Positions 1 to 7,363 of a DNA stretch of 64,000 nt are shown here, piece by piece. The notes beneath the pieces are model-generated. The model saw nothing but the letters and a program-made list of their open reading frames with translations. It was not told the origin of the DNA and did not search any database. Origin of the DNA: Streptomyces sp. ASQP_92 (GTDB taxonomy: Bacteria; Actinomycetota; Actinomycetes; Streptomycetales; Streptomycetaceae); contig NZ_JAODUA010000019.1 of the NCBI RefSeq assembly GCF_025399895.1, positions 45,947-109,946 of the forward strand, read 5' to 3'. The position numbers were made by a program, and so were the translations under genes. Position 1 is the first letter of the stretch; each line of letters opens with the position of its first letter.

Positions 1-3000
1 TCCGCCCGTGGTCCGGGCGCGGTGCCGGCGGTGGGGGCGGGTGGTTCGGGCGGGGCCGCGAGGCGGGACGAGACGGCGTCCAGGCCGCCCTCGCGGCGCA
101 GTTCGGCGAGTTCGGCCAGGTTCCAGGCGCGGGCGCCCACCACGCTGAGGCTGCGCGGGCCGCGCCGCTGCACCACGCCCCGCACGAGGAGCAGCCAGGA
201 GTGGAAGACGGTGTAGGCGCAGGCGTCGTGGCTGTCGTCGAAGAAGGCCAGGTCGACCAGGCCCGTGCCGTCGTCCAGGGTGCTGAAGACGACCCGCCTG
301 CCGGAGCGGATGGGCGGGGTCTGGGTGGCCGCCTTGGCGCCCGCGACCAGGACGGTCTGTCCGTGCTCGGCCTCGCGCAGCCGCTTGGCGGAGAGGACGC
401 CGAGCTCGTTCAGGAACGCCGTGTGATCCTCCATCAGATGGCGGGAGGTGTCCATGCCGAGCACGCCGAGCTCGGCGCTGAGCCGCTCCGCCCCGTCCAG
501 GTCGGGCAGCCCCGCACCGGCCGTCAACTGGCCTCCGTCCAGCGGGAGTTGACCGCCGGGTGCGCGGCGGGCGCCGTGGAGTTCGGACAGGTGGAGCAGC
601 AGGTCGCGCCGGTTGGCGCCGAACGCGTCGAGCGCGCCGATCCGGGCGAGCCGTTCGGCGACCGGCCGGCTCGGCCTGGCCCGCTGCCAGAAGTCGCGCA
701 GCGAGGCGTAGGGGCGGCCCGCCTCGATGCGCGCGCTCTCGGCCTCGCTGATGCCGTGGACGTCACAGAGGGCGAGCCGCACCCCCCAGGTACCGGACAC
801 CAGTTCGATTGTGTGGGCGACCGAGGACCGGTTCACATCCACCGGCAGGATCGGCACCCCGCGCCGCCGCGCGTCCGCGAGCAGCAGGCGCTTGGGGTAC
901 ATCCCGGGGTCATGGGTGAGCAGCCCGGCGTAGAAGGCGGCCGGGTGGTGCGCCTTGAGCCAGGCCGACTGGTAGGTCGGCACCGCGAACGCGACGGCGT
1001 GCGCCTTGCAGAAGCCGTACGACCCGAAGGCCTCGATGATCTCCCAGGTGCGGGCGATCACCTCGGGCGTGTAGCCGCGCTCCTCGGCACGCTGGGCGAA
1101 CCAGACCTTGATGCCCGCCTGCGACTCCCGGTCGGAGAGCCCGCGCCGCACCCGGTCGGCCTCGCCCCGGCCGCAGCCGGTCATGATGTTCACCATCTCG
1201 ATGATCTGCTCGTGGAAGACGACCACCCCGTAGGTGTCGCGCAGCGCGTCCGCCAGGTCGGGGTGCGGGAAGTGGACCGGGGCCCGGCCGTGCCGCGCCT
1301 CGATGAACGGGCGCACCATGTCGGCCGCGACCGGCCCGGGGCGGAACAGGGAGATGTCGACGACGAGGTCGTGGAAGGTGGACGGCTGGAGCCGGCCGAC
1401 CAGGTCGCGCTGGCCGGGCGACTCGATCTGGAAGCAGCCCAACGTCTCGGTGGACTGGATGAGTTGGTACGTCTTCCGGTCGCCCGGCGGGACCTGTGCC
1501 GGGTCGTCGATGTCGAGTTCCTCGCCGGTGGCCCGGCCGATCTCGGCGACCGCGTGGGCCATCGCGGACTGCATCCGGACCCCGAGCACGTCCAGCTTGA
1601 GCAGGCCGAGGTCCTCCACGTCCTCCTTGTCGAACTGGGACATGGGGAAGGGGGCACCCCCCTGGCCCTTGAGGCCCAGGGGGACCTCCCCCCTGGTGGG
1701 CATCACGGGCGTACGCCGCAGCAGCGAGGCGTCCGAGAGCAGCACGCCGCACGGGTGCATGGCGATGCCGCGCGGCAGGGCGTCCAGGGCTTCGACGAGC
1801 TCCCAGAGTTTGCCGTACTTCTCCATCTCCCCTGCCAGGTACCGCAGTTCGGGCAGTTCCTTCAGGGCGGTGCGGGCGTCGCGGGCCCGGATGTGCGGGA
1901 AGGACTTGGCGATCTTGTCGATCACCGCCGGGTCCATGGACAGGGCCGCGCCCACGTCCCGGACGGCGTGCCGCACCCGGTAGGTCTCGGGCATGGCCAC
2001 GGCGGCCACCCGCTGGGTGCCGAAGCGGTCGATGATCGCGCGGTAGACGTCGAGCCGGCGGGCGGACTCCACGTCGATGTCGATGTCGGGCAGCACCGGC
2101 CGCCGGGTGGACAGGAAGCGCTCCATCAGGAGCCCGCTCTCCACCGGGTCGGCGTGGGCGATGCCGAGCAGGTGGTTGACGAGCGAGCCCGCGCCGGAGC
2201 CGCGCGCGGCCACCCGGATGCCCATCTCCCGTACGTCGTCGACGACTTGGGCGACGGTGAGGAAGTACGAGGCGTACCCCCAGTGCGCGATGATGTCCAG
2301 CTCGTGGTGCATCCGCTCCCAGTACGCGCGCCGCCCCTCGTATCCGCGCAACACCATCCCGGCCGCGGCCCGGGAGGCGAGGACCCGCTGGGGGGTGCGG
2401 TCGGCCGCGCCGACCAGATGCGGTTCGGGGAAGTGGGCGAAGGTCTTGATGCCGAGGTCGTCCTGGGGGTCGACGAGGCATTCGGCGGCGGTCTCCTCGG
2501 TCATGGCGAGGAGCCGGTGGGCGACGTCGCGCCGCCAGCCGGCCGCTTCGGCGACCCTTTCGGCGATCTTGAACATGGCGTCCGGCCCCTTGAGCCAGCG
2601 CTCCCCGCTGTCGAACGGCGGCCGCACCGGCACCAGGCGCCGTGCCGCGTCCAGCACATCGGCGACCGGTCCCTGGCCGGGGTCGGCGTAGCGGGCGGCG
2701 TTGGTCAGGACGGCGCGTACGCCCTGTTCGGCGGCGAGGCCGACGGTGCGCGCGGCGAGCCGCAGCGAGCCGGGTCCCGTCCCCGTGAGCCCGTGGTGGA
2801 CGGCTTCGAGGCGGAGCGCGTCGCCGTAGAGCTCCCGCCAGGGCGCGAGCAGTTTCGCGGCCCGGTCGGGACGGCCCGCGCTCAGCGCGCGGCCGACCTC
2901 GGAGGCGGGGCCGAGCAGCACGGTGAGCCCCTGGGCGGGCAGGTCGGCGGGGGCGAGCAGGGGGCGGCCCCCGGCGGTGTGCGCGGCGCTGACCAGGCGG

Positions 3001-3350
3001 CAGAGCTCGGCCCAGCCGGCCGCGCCGTCACGGGCGAGGAAGGTGACCCGGGGGGCGGATTCGTCGACGAAGGCGCCGCCGCGCACGGGCGTGCGCCGGG
3101 CCTGGCCCCGGGCGGGACCGGGGTCCCCCAGGTGTTCCGCCACCGCGAGTTCGGCTCCGAACAGCGGCCGGATGCCCGCCTTGGCGCAGGCCTTGGCGAA
3201 GCGGACCGTGCCCGCGAGGGTGTCCCGGTCGGTCAGCGCGAGGGCGTCCATGCCGCGTTCGACGGCACGTTCGGCCAGCCGCTCCGGGTGGGAGGCTCCG
3301 TACCGCAGGGAGAACCCGGACACGGTGTGCAGATGCGTGAAGCCGGTCAT
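1..3350 (-). CDS. dnaE2: DnaE2-type (ImuC-like) DNA polymerase III alpha subunit, 3' end beyond the left edge
   Basis: Catalytic subunit of a C-family DNA polymerase. The short PHP-first form with an SOS box upstream fits the error-prone translesion polymerase DnaE2 rather than the replicative DnaE. Seen: an N-terminal PHP domain with T-H-L-H-T at residues 5-9; the polymerase metal-binding motif P-D-I-D-I-D-V near residue 420; helix-hairpin-helix-like and OB-like regions towards the truncated C-terminus. The ATG at 3350 has the strong Shine-Dalgarno GGAGG five bases upstream. 1116 codons are present of an expected ~1150-1190. Residues ~552-566 (Gly/Pro-rich) interrupt an otherwise conserved stretch just before P-M-S-Q-F-D-K and are encoded by a palindromic element. 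An imuB-like partner would be expected downstream, outside the window. Confidence 0.93.
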   Translation of the reverse strand, partial: MTGFTHLHTVSGFSLRYGASHPERLAERAVERGMDALALTDRDTLAGTVRFAKACAKAGIRPLFGAELAVAEHLGDPGPARGQARRTPVRGGAFVDESAPRVTFLARDGAAGWAELCRLVSAAHTAGGRPLLAPADLPAQGLTVLLGPASEVGRALSAGRPDRAAKLLAPWRELYGDALRLEAVHHGLTGTGPGSLRLAARTVGLAAEQGVRAVLTNAARYADPGQGPVADVLDAARRLVPVRPPFDSGERWLKGPDAMFKIAERVAEAAGWRRDVAHRLLAMTEETAAECLVDPQDDLGIKTFAHFPEPHLVGAADRTPQRVLASRAAAGMVLRGYEGRRAYWERMHHELDIIAHWGYASYFLTVAQVVDDVREMGIRVAARGSGAGSLVNHLLGIAHADPVESGLLMERFLSTRRPVLPDIDIDVESARRLDVYRAIIDRFGTQRVAAVAMPETYRVRHAVRDVGAALSMDPAVIDKIAKSFPHIRARDARTALKELPELRYLAGEMEKYGKLWELVEALDALPRGIAMHPCGVLLSDASLLRRTPVMPTRGEVPLGLKGQGGAPFPMSQFDKEDVEDLGLLKLDVLGVRMQSAMAHAVAEIGRATGEELDIDDPAQVPPGDRKTYQLIQSTETLGCFQIESPGQRDLVGRLQPSTFHDLVVDISLFRPGPVAADMVRPFIEARHGRAPVHFPHPDLADALRDTYGVVVFHEQIIEMVNIMTGCGRGEADRVRRGLSDRESQAGIKVWFAQRAEERGYTPEVIARTWEIIEAFGSYGFCKAHAVAFAVPTYQSAWLKAHHPAAFYAGLLTHDPGMYPKRLLLADARRRGVPILPVDVNRSSVAHTIELVSGTWGVRLALCDVHGISEAESARIEAGRPYASLRDFWQRARPSRPVAERLARIGALDAFGANRRDLLLHLSELHGARRAPGGQLPLDGGQLTAGAGLPDLDGAERLSAELGVLGMDTSRHLMEDHTAFLNELGVLSAKRLREAEHGQTVLVAGAKAATQTPPIRSGRRVVFSTLDDGTGLVDLAFFDDSHDACAYTVFHSWLLLVRGVVQRRGPRSLSVVGARAWNLAELAELRREGGLDAVSSRLAAPPEPPAPTAGTAPGPRA
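1650..1697. repeat. REP-like GC palindrome inserted in frame in dnaE2
   Basis: Left arm GGGGGCACCCCCCTGG and right arm CCAGGGGGACCTCCCCC form an imperfect inverted repeat around a short CCCTTGAGG loop. It adds about 14-15 residues without breaking the frame. A related single arm (GGGGGGCACCCCC) occurs in the intergenic region at 13010-13030. GGGGGCACC-type palindromes are common dispersed elements in Streptomyces genomes (recalled, not searched). Confidence 0.6.
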
Positions 3351-3405
3351 CCGCACCTCCTACCGATCCGTTCTCACCTCCCCCTCCCTTCCACCATAGA
3401 CCAGT

Positions 3406-3421
3406 TCGAACGTGCGTGCGA
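3406..3421. promoter_or_regulatory. LexA/SOS box upstream of dnaE2
   Basis: TCGAACgtgcGTGCGA matches the actinobacterial SOS consensus TCGAAC-N4-GTTCGA at 11 of 12 fixed positions. It lies 56 bp upstream of the dnaE2 start codon, next to a possible -10 (TATGGT on the minus strand, around 3391-3396). This is the expected arrangement for a LexA-repressed translesion polymerase. Confidence 0.72.
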
Positions 3422-3469
3422 CACACCTGTTCGAATACCCATGAGGCGGCTCCGCAGGTGTTCGAGGAC

Positions 3470-4258
3470 TCAGGCCGTGGCGCTGGTGATCAGCGCGAAG
3501 GGGGCGCCGAACGGGTCGAGCAGCATCGCGACGCGCCCCACGCCCGGGGCGTCCATGGCCGGGATGATGAGGGTGCCGCCGAGCCCCTGGGCCGTGGCCA
3601 CCAGGGCGTCGCAGTCCTCGACCTCGAAGTACGGGTGCCACTCGGAGGTCGAGCCGGCGTCCAGGTTCTCCCGGGGCAGCTGCATGATGCCGCCGTGCAT
3701 GGTCTGCTCGCCGCCGCCCGCGGGCCCGGCGATGCTGTAGGTGAGGCCGTCACCCATGGGCATGTCGCGGGTCTCCCACCCCAGGACGCTGCCGTAGAAC
3801 GCCTTCACCGCGGCCGCGTCGGTGGTGTACAGCTCGATCCAGCTCACGCTGCCGGGCTCGTTGACGATCTCCAGACCGTCGGTCTCCCGGGGTTCCCACA
3901 CCGCGAACTCGGCGCCCGCCGGGTCGGTGAAGCCGGCCATCCGGCCCTCCGTGAAGACGTCCATCGGCGGGAAGCGGACCGTGCCGCCCGCCTGCTCGAC
4001 GGCCTTGGCGGTGGCGTCGGCGTCCACCGTGCGGAAGTACACCGTCCAGGCGGAGCGCGCCCCCTCCTCGGTCAGCGGTCCGATCGCGGCCAGCGTCCTG
4101 CCGTCCTGGCGCAGGAAGCCGTAGCCGCCGGCCTCCGGCCCCGCGGACTGGAACCGCCAGCCGAACAGACCGGTGTAGAAAGTGACGGCCGCGTCGATGT
4201 CGGGGGTCCCGAGGTCGAGCCAGTTCAGCCCGCCCGGCACCTGGGTGGAGGTCAGCAT
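3470..4258 (-). CDS. Two-domain VOC (glyoxalase/bleomycin-resistance fold) protein
   Basis: 262-residue cytosolic protein made of two vicinal-oxygen-chelate modules. The first starts G-G-L-N-W-L-D-L-G-T-P-D and the second S-V-S-W-I-E-L-Y-T-T-D, each with the FYxxLFGW/FYGSVLGWE-type helix and a later F-x-D-P-x-G-A strand. Such proteins bind a metal or small hydrophobic ligand; many Streptomyces members are annotated as hydroxylases or glyoxalases without a known substrate. The ATG at 4258 has AGGAG 8 bases upstream. It is a single gene, convergent with nothing and following dnaE2 on the same strand. Substrate cannot be deduced. Confidence 0.85.
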   Translation of the reverse strand: MLTSTQVPGGLNWLDLGTPDIDAAVTFYTGLFGWRFQSAGPEAGGYGFLRQDGRTLAAIGPLTEEGARSAWTVYFRTVDADATAKAVEQAGGTVRFPPMDVFTEGRMAGFTDPAGAEFAVWEPRETDGLEIVNEPGSVSWIELYTTDAAAVKAFYGSVLGWETRDMPMGDGLTYSIAGPAGGGEQTMHGGIMQLPRENLDAGSTSEWHPYFEVEDCDALVATAQGLGGTLIIPAMDAPGVGRVAMLLDPFGAPFALITSATA

Positions 4259-4420
4259 GGTGGTGCTCCTGTCGCGTGCGTCGCGCTGCCCGGGACGAGG
4301 GCCCCGGCATCCGTTCCCAGCCTGGCAGCGGGAACCCGGCCCCGACAGCCGGACGCCCCGGGTCAGCCATTCGGCCCCGCCCCGCCTGCGTGGGCGCACG
4401 GTGCGGCAGAGCGTAGGGGC

Positions 4421-5488
4421 ATGACTTTCGTCGACGAGGTGAAGACCGCCGTCTCCGTACGGGCCGCCCTGCTGGTCATCGGCGTACTGGGGCTGATGGT
4501 CGCCTTCATCGCGTCCTACGCCGGCGCCTTCCACAACCCCGAGCCGAAGGACATCCCCTTCGCCGTGGTCGCGCCCCAGCAGATCAGCGGGCAGCTCGTC
4601 GAGCGGCTGGGAGCGCTGCCCGGCGATCCGCTGGACGTGCGCACGGCCAAGGACGAGGCCGACGCCACCCGGCAGGTGCGCGACCGCCGCATCGACGGGG
4701 CCCTGATCGTCGACCCGCGGGGCACCACCGACACGGTGCTGGTGGCGAGCGGCGGCGGGGCCTCGCTCGCGCAGGCCGTGGAGGCGATCACGACAGCGGC
4801 CGAGAAGGCGCAGCAGCGCACGGTCAAGGTGGTCGACGTCGCGCCCGCCGCGCGCCAGGACTCCCGGACGCTGTCCGCGTTCTACCTCGTCGTCGGCTGG
4901 TGTGTGGGCGGCTATCTGTGCGCCGCGATCCTGGCGATCAGCGCGGGAGCCCGGCCCGCCAACACCCATCGCGCGCTGATCCGGCTCGCGGTGCTCGCGC
5001 TGTACTCGATCGCCGCGGGGCTCCTGGGCGCGCTCATCATCGGGCCCGTCCTCGGCGCGCTGCCCGGCAGCTACCTCGGCCTCTCCGGGCTCGGCGCGCT
5101 GGTCGTGTTCGCGGTGGGGGCCACCACCCTCGCCTTCCAGGGCCTCGCCGGTGTCGTCGGCATCGGCCTGGCGATCCTGGTCATCGTCGTGCTCGGCAAC
5201 CCGAGCGCGGGCGGCGCCTATCCGTACCCGCTGCTTCCCCCGTTCTGGCGGACGATCGGGCCCGGCCTCCCGCCGGGCGCCGGCACCTGGGCGGCCCGCT
5301 CCATCGCGTACTTCCGGGGCGAGTCGATCAGCGGCCCGCTCCAGGTCCTTTCGATCTGGGCGCTGCTCGGCGCCGTGGTCACGCTGGTCCTGGCCGGGTT
5401 CCGCCGCGACCCGGGTACGCCGGTGGGCTCGGCCACCTCCGGCGCCTCGCCCGTCGCGCCGGAGATGCCCAACAGGCCTGCCGCGTAA
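4421..5488 (+). CDS. ABC-2/YhgE-Pip-like integral membrane protein
   Basis: 355-residue membrane protein. One N-terminal transmembrane helix (about residues 14-33) is followed by a ~130-residue extracytoplasmic domain containing a F-A-V-V-A-P-Q-Q strand, then a block of five to six C-terminal helices from about residue 150 on, and a Pro/Ala-rich tail. This topology matches the ABC-2/YhgE-Pip (DUF3533-like) family, whose members are putative export permeases. No ATPase gene is adjacent, so it is either an orphan permease or acts alone. ATG at 4421 with GGGG just upstream; divergent from the VOC gene. Function unknown beyond family topology. Confidence 0.75.
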   Translation: MTFVDEVKTAVSVRAALLVIGVLGLMVAFIASYAGAFHNPEPKDIPFAVVAPQQISGQLVERLGALPGDPLDVRTAKDEADATRQVRDRRIDGALIVDPRGTTDTVLVASGGGASLAQAVEAITTAAEKAQQRTVKVVDVAPAARQDSRTLSAFYLVVGWCVGGYLCAAILAISAGARPANTHRALIRLAVLALYSIAAGLLGALIIGPVLGALPGSYLGLSGLGALVVFAVGATTLAFQGLAGVVGIGLAILVIVVLGNPSAGGAYPYPLLPPFWRTIGPGLPPGAGTWAARSIAYFRGESISGPLQVLSIWALLGAVVTLVLAGFRRDPGTPVGSATSGASPVAPEMPNRPAA

Positions 5489-5489
5489 G

Positions 5490-5505
5490 GGAGATGGCCT
5501 CTCCC
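5490..5505. terminator. Small hairpin between convergent genes
   Basis: GGGAGatggcCTCTCCC-type inverted repeat directly after the membrane-protein stop codon and before the convergent slipin stop. It could serve the plus-strand transcript; there is no T-run, as is usual in high-GC actinomycetes. Confidence 0.35.
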
Positions 5506-5577
5506 CCACGTACACCCCGGGAGAGCGGACGGGGCCGCCCCTCGTGGCGACAGGGAAGCGGATCGGACGGCGCACCT

Positions 5578-6459
5578 TCACAAGCTTTTCGCCGGGTCGC
5601 TTCCCTCTCCCACGATCTCCGAATGCGCCTGCGCCGCCGGCACGTCCGCGGCAACGGATTCCACCGGCGCGGCCGCGGGTTTCGCCGGCTCGGCGGCGGG
5701 CTGCTGGGCGCGCTCCAGGAACCTCAGGAGTTCCACCGGGAACGGCAGGACCAGCGTCGAGTTCTTCTCGGCGGCCACCGCCACCACGGTCTGCAACAGC
5801 CTCAATTGGAGGGCGGCGGGCTGCTCCGACATCACCGCGGCCGCCTCGGCCAGCTTCTTGGAGGCCTGGAGCTCGGCGTCCGCGTTGATGACCCGCGCCC
5901 GCCGTTCACGGTCGGCCTCCGCCTGGCGGGCCATCGAGCGCTTCATCGTCTCCGGCAGCGACACGTCCTTGATCTCGACGCGGTCGATCTGCACACCCCA
6001 CCCCATGGCCGGGCTGTCGATCATCAGCTCAAGGCCCTGGTTGAGCTTCTCCCGGTTCGACAGCAGGTCGTCCAGGTCGCTCTTGCCGATGATCGAACGC
6101 AGCGAGGTCTGCGCCATCTGCGAGACCGCGAACTGGTAGTCCTCGACCTGGATGACCGCGTCGGCGGCGTCGATCACCTTGAAATAGATCACCGCGTCGA
6201 CCCGGACCGTGACGTTGTCCCGGGTGATGCCGTCCTGCGCGGGCACCGGCATCGTCACGATCTGCATGTTCACCCTGCGCAGCCGGTCGACGAAGGGCAC
6301 GATCAGCGTGAGGCCGGGCCCGCGCACCGATTCCCGCAGCCTGCCGAGCCGCAGCACCACTCCGCGCTCGTACTGCTTGACGACCCGTGCCGCGGCCAGC
6401 GCGTAGACGACGCCGGCTGATCCGGCGGCGATGCCGGCCGCCACCACTGCCTCGACCAT
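5578..6459 (-). CDS. SPFH/band 7 (slipin-type) membrane protein
   Basis: 293-residue stomatin-like scaffold protein of membrane microdomains. Seen: one N-terminal transmembrane segment (residues ~3-25); then the band 7 domain beginning V-V-K-Q-Y-E-R-G-V-V-L-R-L-G-R; the conserved G-P-G-L and I-D-R-V-E-I-K-D-V segments; a charged helical region with R-Q-A-E-A-D-R-E-R-R-A-R; and an Ala/Pro-rich tail. Slipins often pair with a NfeD-type protein, but none is adjacent here. ATG at 6459 chosen because the transmembrane segment follows at once; GGGGGCC lies upstream. A GTG one codon earlier is possible. Confidence 0.88.
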   Translation of the reverse strand: MVEAVVAAGIAAGSAGVVYALAAARVVKQYERGVVLRLGRLRESVRGPGLTLIVPFVDRLRRVNMQIVTMPVPAQDGITRDNVTVRVDAVIYFKVIDAADAVIQVEDYQFAVSQMAQTSLRSIIGKSDLDDLLSNREKLNQGLELMIDSPAMGWGVQIDRVEIKDVSLPETMKRSMARQAEADRERRARVINADAELQASKKLAEAAAVMSEQPAALQLRLLQTVVAVAAEKNSTLVLPFPVELLRFLERAQQPAAEPAKPAAAPVESVAADVPAAQAHSEIVGEGSDPAKSL

Positions 6460-6571
6460 CACGGCCCCCAAGGGTCCGAATCGGACGTGTACCTCGACGG
6501 TAACTCCGTGGCTGCCCCAAAGGGAGACCCCGGGAGACCCCGTACGCGGCCCCCGCTCGCACCGTCCTCCG

Positions 6572-7363
6572 TCAGCGCCGTTCCCGCGCCATCCAGGCGG
6601 CCGCGTGCTCGACGGCCACACCGATCGGGAAGAGCAGCGCGTCACGGCTTCCCAGCGGGCCGCCGCGCAGGTGCTCGGCGGGGAACGCGGCGCCGATGCG
6701 GGCGAAGTCGCTGTCGTCGAGCGCGGCGTCCCGGTACTCGAACCAGGTGACCGCGCCGCTCTCGTCCCTGATCACCGCGCGATAGGTGCGGCTGGGAGCC
6801 GGGAGCAGGTACTCGGCGTGGTGGAAGGCGGAGCACACCGCGAAGCCCACGTTGACGAGGAGGACCTGGGCGTCGGCCGCGAGCAGTTTGGCCAGGGGGG
6901 ACTCCGCGCCGAAGTGGCAGTCGAGCGCGTGGCCCTTCATCAGCTCGGCGGCCCGGGCCCCGAGCGCCGCGAAGGAGGTCTGCGGATGGTCGCTGCGGAC
7001 GGCCCCCGGGCTGGTCCTGACCCGCGCCGCCAGGCGTCCCGTCCCCGGCGACGGGGTGTGGTCGGGGTCGAAGGGCGGCATCGCGGCCCGGAAGGCGACC
7101 GGGTCGGGGGCCTGGCGCAGCAGGGCCAGATGGGCCGGGGAGGTGTCGGAGTTCTCGGGCGTGAACGCGGGGACCACCAGCGTCCCCTCCGGCCCGAGCA
7201 CCGTGCGCAGCGCGTCCAGGAGCACGGCGCTGCGCAGCCCGGTGCCGCGCAGCGAGGCGTGTACCAGGAGGATCCCGCCCTCCCGCACCCCGAGGGCGCG
7301 CAGCTGGCCGGCCACATCCCCCTCGGGGTGTTCCCCCGGGTGCTCAGCGGTGTTCTCGGGCAC
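6572..7363 (-). CDS. AAC(3)-family (aminoglycoside N3-acetyltransferase-like) protein linked to the FxsAB genes
   Basis: 263-residue member of the antibiotic N-acetyltransferase (Yok/AAC(3)) fold. Seen: L-L-V-H-A-S-L-R-G-T-G near residue 30, a V-V-P-A-F-T strand, D-C-H-F-G and A-E-S-P-L-A-K-L-L around the acetyl-CoA region, and S-A-F-H-H-A-E-Y with the conserved histidine. GTG at 7363 overlaps the end of the radical SAM gene by 20 bp, indicating one transcript and coupled translation; a GTG at 7315 is an alternative start. AAC(3)-like proteins accompany FxsB systems in other actinomycetes (family knowledge). Here it more plausibly acetylates the matured peptide or a relative than confers drug resistance, but this is inference. 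Confidence 0.8.
   Translation of the reverse strand: MPENTAEHPGEHPEGDVAGQLRALGVREGGILLVHASLRGTGLRSAVLLDALRTVLGPEGTLVVPAFTPENSDTSPAHLALLRQAPDPVAFRAAMPPFDPDHTPSPGTGRLAARVRTSPGAVRSDHPQTSFAALGARAAELMKGHALDCHFGAESPLAKLLAADAQVLLVNVGFAVCSAFHHAEYLLPAPSRTYRAVIRDESGAVTWFEYRDAALDDSDFARIGAAFPAEHLRGGPLGSRDALLFPIGVAVEHAAAWMARERR

Noticed and set aside
201..3740. 1179-codon open frame on the plus strand opposite dnaE2
   Set aside because: It is the antisense of a clear polymerase gene. Its translation is Arg/Gly/Asp-rich with no domain; such shadows are usual at this GC content.
6572..7363. Plain aminoglycoside-resistance gene
   Set aside because: Overlap with the radical SAM maturase gene and lack of resistance context make a peptide-linked role more likely.
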